Below are positions 23,116 to 33,506 of a DNA stretch of 64,000 bases, in pieces. How positions within the stretch are numbered: position 1 is the stretch's first letter; each line of letters begins with the position of its first letter. The notes below the pieces were generated by a model. That model saw only the letters and a program-made list of their open reading frames with translations, had not been told where the DNA came from and made no database searches. A program made the translations under genes and the position numbers. Source of the stretch: Prorocentrum cordatum (taxonomy: Eukaryota; Sar; Dinophyceae; Prorocentrales; Prorocentraceae); contig CAUYUJ010015305.1 of assembly GCA_963575745.1 (NCBI GenBank), forward strand, positions 861,991 through 925,990. Direction: 5' to 3'.

Positions 23116-23227
23116 TCCTCCTGCTGCTGCTGGTATCCCCCGTCGACGACGAGCGAGCGGGAGTACTGAGAACCAGGCCTGGACGACACACTACCCCGGG
23201 ACCCGCAAGGTCAGGCGGCTCGCCATC

Positions 23228-23428
23228 GTCGGCGGCGAGCCTTGGGGGGAAGGCAAAAGGGGCGGGCCTTCTCAGAAAGCTCGAAGTCCCCTAGCCTTCT
23301 GAGAAGTTCTGTGAGCTTTCCCCGAAGAAACGGGAGTCTTCCCAGGAAGCGCGAGGGCTTCTGAGAAGTCCCGCCGCCTTCTGAGAATGCCTTCTCCTTC
23401 TCATTTCCCCCCCTCGCTCGCCGCCGAC
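23228..23428. mobile_element. MITE-like element family B (201 bp)
   Basis: The ends are a perfect 13-bp inverted pair: GTCGGCGGCGAGC (23228-23240) and GCTCGCCGCCGAC (23416-23428). Imperfect pairing continues inward through GGGGGGAA / TTCCCCCC and GCCTTCTCAG / CTGAGAATGC. The inside holds repeated CTTCTGAGAAG boxes. No ORF of transposase size. ATC occurs on both flanks and is a possible 3-bp target duplication. Confidence 0.8.
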
Positions 23429-23489
23429 ATCGCGCACCTCGATCATCAGGGATCTCCGCCGAGCGGGGGACGCGCGCGAGATACGAGAA

Positions 23490-23676
23490 CCAGGCCTCCA
23501 AAATGGTGTCCGAGTTGATGGGGTCGAAGGATCCTGCCGCATCGCCGATGCACCGGCGATGCTCTGGCGACGTCGGTGATGTATCGGCGCCGTCGACGTG
23601 GAGAAAATCGAGCTCCATCGGCGATGCGGCGCGACCCTGCGACCCTATCCACACCGACCCCATCTGGGAGGCCTGG
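23490..23676. mobile_element. MITE-like element family C (187 bp, ~61-bp TIRs)
   Basis: The left end CCAGGCCTCC (23490) and right end GGAGGCCTGG (ends 23676) are exact complements. The arms pair over about 61 bp, with roughly 50 matches by eye, ending in GCCGCATCGCCGATG. The centre has ATCGGCG/GATGCACCGGCGATG boxes. It is only 61 bp from the family B element at 23228-23428. Confidence 0.85.
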
Positions 23677-23728
23677 ACGAACGGAACTCATGCACCGTAC
23701 TGAGTTTGGCCTTTGGACTCAATTCAAG

Positions 23729-23802
23729 CCTAGCTCCTCGCGCAGTACGGTGCACAAATCTTTGGCCTAGCTCCTCGCGCGGCACGGTGCACAAATCTTT
23801 GG
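23729..23802 (+). repeat. 37-bp tandem duplication
   Basis: CCTAGCTCCTCGCGC followed by ACGGTGCACAAATCTTTGG occurs at 23729 and again at 23766, two copies in perfect 37-bp register. A further ACGGTGCAC lies at about 23881. Confidence 0.9.
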
Positions 23803-24012
23803 CCTCCGAAGGCCGTAGAAGTGCGAACCGTACAATTCCTGGACCGAGGATCGAAGACTCCTCGGGAGTTGCCGACGCGGTACGGTGCACGCTGTAGACA
23901 TTGGCACGCCCGAAAAAGGCACAGACAAAAGGAATACGACACCCATCAACACACGATGTCCAAAACAGGCGGCGGCAGCTGGTGCCCAGCCGACCAGCCA
24001 GAACTGGGGGAG

Positions 24013-24129
24013 CTGGGGAGCTGTGGTCCTTAACCCCCTGGGGGAACCCATCGCATCGACGATCTCTCGAGAGGGGTGCCGAAATCGATGGGCCCCCCCC
24101 AGGGGGTAAGGACCACAGCTCCCCCAGCT
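24013..24129. mobile_element. Foldback element, ~42-bp arms
   Basis: The left arm GCTGTGGTCCTTAACCCCCT (24021-24040) pairs with AGGGGGTAAGGACCACAGC (24102-24120), with one extra base on the left. The pairing continues through CCCATCG / CGATGGG to a loop of about 33 nt. No coding capacity. Confidence 0.85.
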
Positions 24130-24360
24130 GTGGCGTTGTGGCTGGGCAGGCGACAGTCGTCTGCTCTGCACCTCGCCTCGCCAGCGGGCGAGAGGCTCGA
24201 CGCGCCCAGGTCTCCGACGGTACGATTCGTCATTCCCGGCCTCTGCTCGTCGACCTCAGCCTCCGGGGCCCGTCCTCGGGCCCGGGTCCATCGAGTGGAT
24301 CCAGGATGAAGAACTTGCCCCAGTGAAGGGTTCCAGACATCTGAGGCCGCGGGCTGTTGG

Positions 24361-24557
24361 AGGCCTGGAAGTGGGCACCAACACCAACACAGGGGGTCGC
24401 CTCCGCAGGGGTGAGGTGATCCTAGGTTTCGGTGCTGGCGGTAATCTTTCGGACACCCTGGAAGCCAGCAGTATGCCCTCCATCACCAAGATCGGGATCT
24501 TCTTCCCTCGGTGGAGGAGCACCGCCGATATTGGTGTTGGTGTCAACCTCTAGGCCT
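24361..24557. mobile_element. MITE-like element family A, copy 2 (197 bp)
   Basis: Best-preserved member. It starts AGGCCTGGAAGTGGGCACCA and ends with ATTGGTGTTGGTGTCAACCT then CTAGGCCT. The ends pair over ~27 bp with four mismatches, including an uninterrupted CACCAACACCAA / TTGGTGTTGGTG stem. The + strand is open through the element as the C-terminal part of a 76-aa frame (24323-24553). That is probably fortuitous, though it means insertions can extend host ORFs. Confidence 0.85.
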
Positions 24558-24569
24558 GCGAATATCTGC

Positions 24570-25600
24570 GCATGTCAGGGTTTAACATAACCATCGTTTG
24601 GTCGGTCCCACGGAGCTTGGCGTATAGACGCCCCAGCTGCCCAGCCTGCGCGACGCTGAGGCGTCTACACAACGAGCTGTGGAGTTGAGAGTAAACAAGA
24701 CCGATGCTATGCTCAGAACTTGTGTTAGCGCCAGCGTGCGTTTGCCCACTGGGCCCCCGTTTCAGTGCGGCGCAGGCGGTGCAACGAAGGCCGACACAAG
24801 CCGCGTGCCATCGATGGAGCCAGACGGGTGAACAAGGAGGCGGCTGTAGGGGAAGGAGGTGAAAGCACGGCAGTGTGCATCCTGGTGAGCCCTTGGGGCC
24901 GCCCTGCCCAGACATGCAGCCTGCATGGAGGCGAGAACACGACTCTTGGCGACACGGCTGCCGGACCGGGCAATCTCGAGCGCGGGCGGTTCCAGGCCTC
25001 CCGTCCCTCATGTGGGACTGTGTGTTTGCTTCTGCATGGATAGGGAGCCCACAAAGGACGTACGCGCCCAGCTATGTACATGAACACGGCCCCTCGATCT
25101 GCGAGACTGGCCGCGGTATACGAACATTTGCTCAATGCGTGCTCTCGAAACCAGCGTGGATTCATGTACGTGTACGTCCTTCTTTCGCTCCTGCCTGGAG
25201 CCCTCCGGCGACACGCATCACACAGCGGCGCACCGATCACTCCTGCAGCTTCCCGCCGGCGTCCGCCGGCGCAGCCGCCACAGTTCTGCGTCCGCCGGCC
25301 TCCGCCACCACCCGCCGGGGAGGACAAATCAACTCCGTCGATCCCTCGAAAGCGCGCCCTCTCTGGAACGCCGCTCGCTTCTGTGGCAACGGAGCCTCCC
25401 ATGTCATGTTGCAAGCCCTTGCATATCGATGCTAACCGGCGCTGGTCGACGCCAATCGAGGCTCATCCTATCGATCACCACGCGCTAGCGCACGCCAGTG
25501 CGCTGTGAAAGCGGAATTCGGAGGAGACACTAGGCCCCCATGGTTGCTGCCGAATCGCACGGTGGAAGCCGACCGACACTTCGACCTGCGTTCTTGCATG
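24570..25600. other. About 1 kb without a recognisable gene
   Basis: Mixed-composition sequence. The longest frame is on the minus strand (24725-25414, 229 aa). It is patchy, with short balanced stretches such as RTYTYMNPRWFREHALSKCS between Arg/Pro-rich parts. I see no family match. Possible exon remnants only. Confidence 0.45.
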
Positions 25601-25615
25601 GGCGGCGCGCCAGGG

Positions 25616-25783
25616 GGGAAGTGAGAGGGGGCGTGCCTTCTCAGAAGGCTCGGAAGGCCTCCGGCATGTTGGGGAGACTCCTAAGCCTTCCCCAGCGACG
25701 GCACAGAAAACTTGTCAGGAGGCGCGGGGGGCGCCCGAGAAGCCCCGCCACCTCCTGAGAAGGCATGTTCCCTCTCACTTCCC
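25616..25783. mobile_element. MITE-like element family B, copy with 32-bp TIRs (168 bp)
   Basis: GGGAAGTGAGAGGG (25616) pairs with CCCTCTCACTTCCC (ends 25783). The arms extend to ~32 bp, with TGCCTTCTCAG / CTGAGAAGGCA on the inside. Interior CTTCTCAGAAGG boxes link it to 23228-23428 and to the fragment at 3854. Confidence 0.82.
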
Positions 25784-26084
25784 ACGAAACGGGGCCGCCG
25801 GCTTCTGTGGACCCACACAGCCTGGGGCGAGCTGGCCAGCCTCGCAGGCTTGCTGGTGGCCCGCTGGCTGACCGGTTCCTCCGGCACGTCGCTGAGCAGC
25901 CGGACCCTCGGGCTGGCCAGCCTCGCAAGTGGCTGTGGGGGGGGGTCACCCGCCCGGATCGGGCCAGCGTCGGCGCCGGCGGCAGTCCGCCTACCCACCC
26001 CATCAATTTCCCCCTACCCACTGCCCTCCTTCCAACTCGTCTTCCTCCTCATCCAGATCCCCTCCCTCATCGTCCACGTCCTCT

Positions 26085-26270
26085 CCCTCCTCCTCCTCCT
26101 CCTCCTCCTCCTCCTCCTCCTCCTCCTCCTCCTCCTCCACTGCCTCCTCCTCCTCCTCCTCCTCCTCCTCCTCCTCCTCCTCCTCCTCCTCCTCCTCCTC
26201 CTCCTCCTCCTCCTCCTCCCCTCCCCCCCCTCCTCCTCCCCCTCCTCGCCCTCGTCCTCCTCGGCCTCCT
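26085..26270 (+). repeat. CTC (AGG-class) microsatellite, ~185 bp
   Basis: Nearly pure (CTC)n interrupted by CTGC at about 26140. Pro, Ser, Leu, Gly or Glu homopolymer frames come only from the repeat. Confidence 0.96.
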
Positions 26271-26299
26271 GGACGCAGCCCTGCGGTCAGGCTTGGTCC

Positions 26300-27190
26300 T
26301 AACCACCTGTGACTTCGGAGGGGGCCAAACACCACCCCCGCGACCCCCCAGGGCTAGTGGCCGCCGCGCCGACAGGGCCCGATAGAGGGAAGACAGCCAG
26401 CACCACACGCTCACCGAAGGCGGGTGGCCCCCACCCCATGCCTTCCTGGCTCCACCTGCGCCAGGGGTTACTGGTTACCCCACGCCGCCGTGCGGGGCAC
26501 ACGGCGCGATACCGCGCACGTGTAACCAGGCCCGCCCCCGCAGGCCCCCTTGCTCAAGGGGGGCCAGGTGCTACGCGTCTCCGATCCGTGCCTACACCGA
26601 CAGGCCGACCCCCCCGACCACACTCTGTGCCCCGCAACTCGACGAGAGGGGCCGCGGAGTGGAAAGGCCTTGCCCCCGCACGAGCAAGGACCGTGCAGGC
26701 CGACGCAGACGGGAGAACCGATCCGCACCGACCCAGGGACGGGTGCCCTCGCGGCACCAGAAGCTGGGTCCCCGACGGACCTGCTTGCCATCGCTCGGAC
26801 GCCTATTCCCTGCGCGCTGCGTTTGCAAGATTATCGGGGGGACTATCAGAATGTCCTTACCGGGGGAAAATGAACACGCCCGAGCGATGACAAGCCTGAG
26901 ACAGCAGACCCTACCACAGCGGGAAACCCGCTAGAGTAGGAGGGGTGCCGCGCCAGGGCGGTCAGGGCACCGCTGCACCTGGACCGCTGTGCCGCCCCCA
27001 CGCAGGCAACGTCGTGGCGGAACTCAGTTCCCCCGGCCCTGGCGTGCCGCCTCCACGTGCCGAAGCACCTCTCGGGGCCTGGGGCCCCTTCTTGGCCTCT
27101 TACTCCTCCTCCCTCATCCTCCGCCTCCTCCAACTCGTCACCATCGTTGTATTCCTCCACGTCGTTGGCCCCGTCCTCGTCCTCGTCCTC
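26300..27190. other. ~0.9 kb without a recognisable gene or strong repeat
   Basis: GC-rich, codon-poor sequence. Frames on both strands are Arg/Pro/Gly-rich with no recognisable motifs. No tRNA or rRNA signature noticed. Confidence 0.5.
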
Positions 27191-27193
27191 CAC

Positions 27194-27201
27194 CACCTCA
27201 C

Positions 27202-27273
<72 letters not shown>

Positions 27274-27285
27274 AATCATCATCAC

Positions 27286-27320
<35 letters not shown>

Positions 27321-27333
27321 GCATCATCATCAA

Positions 27334-27365
<32 letters not shown>

Positions 27366-28330
27366 GCAGCATAAGCATCAGCATCAGCATCAGCATCATC
27401 ACCAGCATCATCAACAGCAGCATCATCATCACCATCATCGTCATCATAATCGTCGTCACCAGCATAACCATTATATTACCAGCATCGTCATCATAATCGT
27501 CGTCAGCATCATCATCAGACGAATAATCATCAGCATCATCAACATCATCATCGTATTCACCGGTCAACGTCATCGAGCACCGATCATCATCATCCGCATA
27601 ATCATAGTCGGCATCAGCATCATCAGCCTCATCATCATCACCAGCAGCAGTACCAGCACCAGCATCAGCATCAGCATCATCATCATCGCCATCATCAGCG
27701 TGTCGTCGTCACCATCGTCATTATCAGCATCAGCATCATCACTCCCATCATCAGCATCATCAGCAGCATCATGAGCATCGTCAGTATCAGCATCAGCAGA
27801 AGCATCATCATAATCATTATTATCAGCATCAGCATCAGCATCATCATCATCACATCATCACCATCATCATCGTCGTCGTCGCCGTCATGGTCATAGTCAT
27901 CATCACGATTATTATCATCACTATCGGCATAGTCTGCATCAGCATCATCATTATCCTCGTCGTCAGCATCAGCATCAGTTTCACCGCATCAACATCCAGA
28001 TCAGCATCATCATCACCACCACCACCATCACCAGCAGCATCACACGAATTAGCGTTACAGTCGTAATCATCAGCATCAACAACAACATCAACGTCAACAC
28101 CAATGCAATCAGTTTCCGTCCCGTTCCCATCCAACATCACCAGCACCATCATCATCGTCGGCATCATCATCCTCATCGGCATCAGCATCATCAATACCAC
28201 CACCACCATCATCATCAACATCATAATCATCATCAGCCTCATCAGCATTATCATCATGAGCATCAGCATCATCAGCATCGTCATCAGCATCGTCATAAAC
28301 ATCATCACCATCACCACCATGATCATCCTC
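27194..28330 (+). repeat. CAT (ATC-class) microsatellite field, ~1.1 kb
   Basis: Pure (CAT)n at 27204-27320, then progressively more interrupted by CAG, CAC and CGT triplets to 28330. Interruptions are still mostly in triplet register, consistent with an old array eroding from right to left. Confidence 0.95.
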
Positions 28331-28660
28331 CACCTCCAGTCCTCCTCCTCCTCCTCATCATCAGCATCAGCTGCAGCATCATCGTCGTCCTGGTCCTCTC
28401 TCCTCCTCGTCCTCGTCCTCCTGCTCCTCCTCGCCGTCGTCCTGGTCCTCCGTCCTCCTCCTCCTTCTCCTCCTCCTACTCCTCCTCCTCCCCCTCCTCC
28501 TCCTCCTCCTCCTCGCAGCCCCCCTCATCCTCCACTTCCTCCTCCCCCTCCTCCCCCTCCCCCTCCTCCTGCTCCTCCTCTCGGTGCCCCACTCTCTCCT
28601 ACTCCCTCCCCCTCCTCTGTCCCTCTCCCCCCCAATCCCTCCTCCCCGGTCCGCAGCCAT
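28331..28660 (+). repeat. CTC/CCT pyrimidine tract
   Basis: The CAT field passes directly into CTC, CCT and CGTCCTC units over about 300 bp. Simple repeat; Ser/Pro/Leu frames are artefacts. Confidence 0.9.
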
Positions 28661-28969
28661 TCCGGCCCAAGCCGCGCGCGGACGTGCCCGCCGCCCTTGA
28701 GTGGCCCCGACCGCTGCGGCGACAGCTCTGCCCGTCGCCCTGCGATGGACCCGTGCGACTGCGCAGGCCAGGGCGGAGGCGGCGGGTCCCAGCCTCGTGG
28801 CCGCGGTCGCGGGGCGCACGCGACGTGACCGGCCGCGGCAGCAGCAGTATCCAAGGGCAGCCGAGGGCGTGCGCTCGCGCTTCGCGAGGCGCGGATAGAG
28901 TTGGGGCGTTGACCTGAGGAAGGAGACAACAAGGAACGAGGCCCCTGTCTTTGTACAGGTGAAACTCAG

Positions 28970-29506
28970 ATGTCCCATCGAAACCCGAAGGACAACCTAA
29001 GGCAAACTGCAAAGCAACTAAGGAATACGGAGCCCCTCCCAAACGAGAAGGGTTCCTTCTTCAGCGCCCCGACTGTAACTCCGCTCTCTCGCACCACGCC
29101 CATGAGAACGGGAAGGATGATGATGGGGAGTCGCGAATCGCGAACCGCAATCACTTCGCGCCCTCGTGGCGGCCCTCGAATAGTGGAAGCACTGCGCACC
29201 GTCCTCGAGGGGGGCCCGAAGGTCGCGGTCGAGGCGATCACGCAAACCGAGATCGAGGAGGAGCTGGATTGGGAGCCCACAAACCAAGTGGTGCGATATC
29301 AGGACGGCGTTCGAAACATCCTCGAAAAAACGCGCGAATTCCCAAACCGGGTGGTGACACCAAATCGCCCGACACTCACCGCCGGGTGTTGTCACCACCA
29401 CCACGTGTGGGGACCACCGACTGGAGCAGCGGGCCGGGAGGGTTCAAGCTGGAAGCCCAGGTGGAGGGGCCGAATGGTCCTACGGCGTCCCCGGGGGCGT
29501 GGCTGA
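28970..29506 (+). CDS. Open frame of 178 aa, unrecognised, coding-like N-terminal part
   Basis: I do not recognise the protein. Residues 1 to about 125 have balanced, charged composition with few repeats. Examples are MSHRNPKDNLRQTAKQLRNT at the start and TQTEIEEELDWEPTNQVVRY in the middle. This differs from the Arg/Pro-rich frames elsewhere. From about 29349 the frame enters an inverted repeat (29349-29398), and the C-terminus is probably not native. The Met at 28970 is simply the first in frame. A minus-strand frame over the same DNA (29018-29404) is less convincing. It may be one exon of a gene or an element fragment. Confidence 0.33.
   Translation: MSHRNPKDNLRQTAKQLRNTEPLPNEKGSFFSAPTVTPLSRTTPMRTGRMMMGSRESRTAITSRPRGGPRIVEALRTVLEGGPKVAVEAITQTEIEEELDWEPTNQVVRYQDGVRNILEKTREFPNRVVTPNRPTLTAGCCHHHHVWGPPTGAAGREGSSWKPRWRGRMVLRRPRGRG
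29349..29398. repeat. Inverted repeat GGTGGTGACACC / GGTGTTGTCACCACC
   Basis: Arms of about 15 bp flank CAAATCGCCCGACACTCACC. The GGTGGTGAC core resembles the GTGTGGTGA cores at 58884-59045 and the palindrome at 13880, suggesting one family of short inverted motifs. Confidence 0.65.
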
Positions 29507-29565
29507 AAAGGGATTACGCGGCGCGGGTTCTCCCTGGTCTGGGTTGCTGTTTGTCATCCTGGCCC

Positions 29566-29631
29566 GCGACCCGCTGGCGACCCACCAGCGACCCGCCCGC
29601 GACCAGTCCGCGACCCACCCGCGACACGCCC
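29566..29631 (+). repeat. 11-bp minisatellite, six units
   Basis: Six consecutive 11-base units of consensus GCGACCCRCCC with substitutions only and no indels. Not a multiple of three. Confidence 0.9.
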
Positions 29632-29939
29632 ACATCGCTTCGACAAAAAAATCGGCGCCTGCTGCGCGCTCGTGGTGTAACGCGTTTAAGAAGATCGGCC
29701 CTGCATAGGGCTTCTGCAGAACCTGGCGGGCTGCCGACGACCCCGCCGCCTCCCTCATTCTTATCCGCAACTGAGGGGGCCATGGTGTAAGCTTTTGCAC
29801 ACACGAACGCGCCGGGGGCGGCGCCAAAGGCTCACGGGGGGGCCATCGCCGATCCAAGAAACCCGCGTGGACCTCCAAAAGTGTTCATGCAGCTTCTTCT
29901 TCGTCTTCTGTTCATGCGCAGTGGAGTTGTTTTCATGAC

Positions 29940-30050
29940 TAGCAGACTAGCATCAGCATCATATTCATTAGAACATGATTGGCCAGAAGTATTATAAGTA
30001 GTAGCAGTATGGTTATTGTTTACGTTAATTACTAGCCTTCTTCTTAGATC
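29940..30050. other. AT-rich patch
   Basis: About 110 bp of A/T-rich sequence (TATTATAAGTAGTAGCAG, TTGTTTACGTTAATTAC) stands out in GC-rich DNA. A + strand frame starting at 30063 (MLKLKEGHRVQPGEGRALRG) follows it. I cannot tell whether this is an intron, a promoter region or insert-derived DNA. Confidence 0.35.
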
Positions 30051-30269
30051 AAGGCCGACTGCATGCTGAAGCTGAAGGAGGGGCACCGAGTCCAACCAGG
30101 AGAAGGCCGAGCGCTCCGCGGAACTGCGCGCACCAGCCCCGAGCACCGCGGCATCTACTCCGAGGAGAAGGAGGTGCATGCCACGGCTGGCCAGTCGCTG
30201 AACGCTGACGGGAAGCTGTTGAATGTGTTCGTCGACATGAAGACGTGCAGGCGATTATGCCCGACACTA

Positions 30270-30460
30270 CCGGGCTCCCAGCTGGGGTCCGAAAAGATGG
30301 GATACGAAGATCGCGCCGCATCCCGGATGCATCGCCGATGCATTGACAATGCACCGACGACGTCGGCGATGCATCGGCGGCGTCGGCGTGGAGAAATTCG
30401 GGCTCCACAGAGCGCCGCATCGCCGACGCATCGGCGATGCGGCGCGATCCTGAGGCCCAG
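30270..30460. mobile_element. MITE-like element family C, second copy with decayed right end
   Basis: The left end GGCTCCCAGCTGGGGTC then GATGGGATACG and GATCGCGCCGCATC follows the family C arm of 23490-23676. The right arm starts GCATCGGCGATGCGGCGCGATC, then diverges at about 30450 instead of reaching GGAGGCCTGG. The centre has several ATCGGCGATG boxes. Confidence 0.7.
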
Positions 30461-30928
30461 AGACATGCGGGTCGACATTCTCGGCCGCGCTTCCCGGGGC
30501 GGTGCGCCCAGTGCTGGCGGAGGCATAGCGACCCCTCCTCACGCCGCGGACGACCTGCTGCGTGCTGATGATGGTGGCCCTGGTCGTCCCGACACGGCAG
30601 GAGCCATGCGCCAAGTTGCAGGAGGCCGGAAATAGAGGCAGACAACACTACGTGAACATAAACGTTTGGGGCTCTGCGCGAGTTTCTCGATCGGATCTGG
30701 ACCCCACTTCCTGGCGCGCGGAGCTGCGACAGTTTACGCTGATGTAGCGTTTTCTTCTTCGAGAGCTGGAGGATGCGAAGAAGGGGGGAGGGATGTCGCC
30801 CTGGTGCGCGAAGTCTGCGAGGAGCGCAGGTAGTGCTCCCGAGCGCGGCGAGGACGCGGAGGCGCGCGTCCTCCGCGAGCCTCCTGGCCGTAGGCGCAGA
30901 GGTGCTGGCCTCCCCGGATGCGTCCCCC

Positions 30929-30985
30929 AGAGGGGGGCGTCCAAGAAGGGGGCCACGGAACGTGCTGAGAGGAGGATCGGGGGGG
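30929..30985 (+). mobile_element. Fragment of the GGCACGTGCGCGGCC dispersed element
   Basis: CAGAGGGGGGCGTCCAAGAA then GGGGGCCACGGAACGTGCTG matches the start of the copies at 14351 and 50363, but the rest of the element is missing. Confidence 0.45.
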
Positions 30986-30994
30986 CGCCAAGGC

Positions 30995-31580
30995 TCGGAT
31001 GCTACTCATGCGCCGGGAGGGCGGGTGGGAGTGAGCGAGACGGCTTGCGGGCGGGGAGGGAGGGCGGCTTGACTCCTCCTCCCCCTCGCCCGCCCCCCCT
31101 CCCTCCCTGGGTCCGAGGCGAGGGGTCGCGATGGGCCCCCGATCTGGGCCTCTGCAGAGTGGCGCGCGACGCCGGGGGGGGCACCCTGGGCCCCGGGAGC
31201 GCGCTTCTGGCGGCAGGCCCCGCTCCTCGCGCGGGCCGCGCCGCCGCCCTGCGCGGCCGGAGCCGCCTCCAGGATCGGGCATCGGGTGGGACGTACAGCA
31301 CGACCAAGGACAAAAGAACATCCTTCAAGAACATGAGACCCTCCGCCGGCAAAAACACACAACATATCCAAGGGTACTCTCCCCAGGATGCACGAGAGCA
31401 TCCAACAAGCACGAAGAACATTAGGGTACCCTCCCCGAGCCGACCTCGGCCTCCTACCTCGTTCCGACCGTATAGAGGTGGGGTGCGTAGGGGCAGAGGT
31501 GGGAGTGGGAGGAGCACCGCTCTGAGCGGCCTCTGGAGGAGGGACACGTGTGAGCACCCGGCTGGGTTCGTTGCCTGACC
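30995..31580. repeat. Dispersed repeat Q, copy 2, carrying a ~190-bp insertion
   Basis: Matches 22655-23040 block by block up to GGAGCCGCCTCCAGGATCGG (about 31278) and again from TAGAGGTGGGGT (about 31472) through GTGAGCACCCGGCTGGGTTC. In copy 1 the corresponding points are about 60 bp apart. The extra ~190 bp here (about 31290-31471) contains AAGAACATTAGGG, CCCTCCCCGAGCC, GACCTCGG and TCCGACCG, which recur at 39270-39340. Confidence 0.7.
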
Positions 31581-31599
31581 CCACCCTGGGAGAAGCCCA

Positions 31600-32530
31600 T
31601 TCCTCTACGGAGCCCCGGGAGAGGAGGGGGCCGCGAGATCCAGGGAGATCTCATGGGACGCAAAAGGACATACCAGTACTGTGTGTCCTCCTTGGAGGCG
31701 TGCGTCCGACCCGAACACCTAGGATAACCATCTTGTAGTGTATCGTTTTCCGAGCGGTATGGCCAGAAATCGCACGCCACGGAGCATATACTAGAAGATT
31801 TCTCGACGCGCGCGTCTTCCCTGAGGGGGCGACGCACACAAGGTAGTAGTATGCTTGGGTGGCGCCGATCTCATGGCCCCCCGCCATGACACCCGACCCG
31901 GCCAGAAATCGTCCCCCCCCCTCGTGGCCGCCCCCGACCTTCCCTTGCACCCCATCACTTCGGCGCCGGGCGTGGGCCTGGCGTGGACCGCGCGTGGCAG
32001 GCTCGCCAGAGCAGGAAACAGCTGGGCAGAAATGCGCTTTGCGGAGCTCCGCACGGAGCACTTCTTGGACCGTCGCTGGGCCCCCATGGACGGACCGCGT
32101 TTCGATCTTCGCCTGCTGCAGGCTCGTCAGAGGAGTGGAACGCCTCGGTAGCGAAATTCTCGGACGGCGGGTACCCGGAGCCCGCCGCCGATGGCACCAG
32201 CTGGGTGGATGATTGGAGTGGCGCTGTCGGGGACGTCGAGAAGGAACTCCGCAAGCCAGCAGCGTCAACCCCCTGCTGTCCCTGGCACGGTAGCTTTTTT
32301 CTAAGGCTCGCTGTGGGGGCGACACTCCGCCAGCAGCGTCAACCCCTGGTCGTCCTCCTCCTTCTCCTTCTGCCGTGGGTGCCCTGTGGTGGTGCGGACA
32401 GAGGCTTCTCCAATGGCCTGCGATGTCAGGCCTGCCTGCGCCAGCTCCGTCCGTGAGCGGCGGCGCGGGCTGTACCCCTGGCGGTGTCACTGCTGGCGGA
32501 GGAACCCCGTGGGCTGTGGAGGTGCATCCT
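31600..32530. other. ~0.9 kb without a recognisable gene
   Basis: Frames on both strands are interrupted or compositionally biased. CGTCAACCCC-TG boxes at about 32265 and 32337 form a short direct repeat. Nothing else noted. Confidence 0.45.
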
Positions 32531-32557
32531 GAATCGGCGAACTTCGATGGTGGGCCT

Positions 32558-32694
32558 GTTTTCCACCACCACCACCATAAGTTGGAGGGGGAGGGTGCCC
32601 TCCTCCTCCTCCTCTTCGTCCTCCTCCTCTTCGTCCTCCTCCTCGTCCTCCTTCTTCCCCACTCCAACTTATGGTGGTGGTGGCGGTGGAAAAC
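32558..32694. mobile_element. Foldback element with an internal CTC tract
   Basis: The left arm GTTTTCCACCACCACCACCA then TAAGTTGGAG pairs with CTCCAACTTA then TGGTGGTGGTGGCGGTGGAA-AAC, with one extra triplet on the right. Weaker complementarity continues outward (CGAACTTCGATGGTGGG / CCCATCATTCGAGCTTCG) to about 32537 and 32716. The loop is a CTCCTC/TCGTCC tract. No ORF. Confidence 0.82.
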
Positions 32695-33108
32695 GCTCCC
32701 ATCATTCGAGCTTCGTGCCCAGCACGGGGCTGCGGGTTGAAGTCGTTGGGGCGCATGTCTGTGGCCCAAAGGGTTCCGAAGGGTTCCTTTCCTTCCCCGA
32801 CGACGGGCGCGGGCAACCGCTGGTCGGAAGGGCTGCGCCGGATATCAAAGCAGGCGAGGTACAGCGCGACTGGATAACAGGTTGATCTGTAGGAGTGCAA
32901 GGCCCTTGCACACCCAGACGTACTGTAAGCCGGAGTTGGAGGCCCATGGCCCATGGCAAAGGGCTCAGACAGGCCGACGGGCAAATATGATGCTGTTTGG
33001 CTGTAAATCTCTCCGGCCTTCCAAGAACGAAAAGGATGTGAGCCACGCCTTTTCGTCTCTGTGCGAAGCACAGCTAAGAAGTCATCTCTTCTAACCCCCG
33101 TCTTCCCT

Positions 33109-33310
33109 CTGATAAGGCGACGCCGACAGCGACGGCGACAACCAAGGCGACGCGACGGCGACGACAGCAACGGCGACGGAGGACGCACGACGCACGACGA
33201 CGACGACGACGACGGACAACGATGGCGAAGCCGACGGACTGAGGCGACAACGACGACCACGACGACGACGATGACGACGACGACGACGACCCGACGACAA
33301 CGGCAACGAC
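33109..33310 (+). repeat. GAC/GGC (ACG-class) triplet region
   Basis: Degenerate CGACGACGACG and GGCGACAACG triplets. The ACG class is the same as the giant array at 15.1-21.8 kb, but on the opposite strand. Confidence 0.85.
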
Positions 33311-33506
33311 TGGCCTCGTCGGTGGCGGAGGGTTGCCCGCTGACCTGCCAGAAGCCGGCTCGTTGTTGGCTGAGGCGCCCACCGGCCCGGTGCGCCTCCG
33401 GACCATGCGCCTCTGAGGTCCCCACCCGCGGCAAGATGGCTGGGATTTGTGTATACCGGTAGGCTCGCGTGGTGATGACTTCGGCGTTGGCTTCTGACGC
33501 AGCGTG

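Noticed and set aside
22659-23189. Full gene call for the minus-strand 176-aa frame
   Set aside because: Part of it is the dispersed repeat Q also found at 30995-31265, where the matching frame is interrupted. Kept as a note within the repeat entry instead of a CDS.
25056-25179. Inverted repeat GGACGTAC...GTACATGAA / TTCATGTACGTGTACGTCC
   Set aside because: Only about 8-9 bp pair cleanly at each end, with unequal arm lengths. Too weak to call an element.
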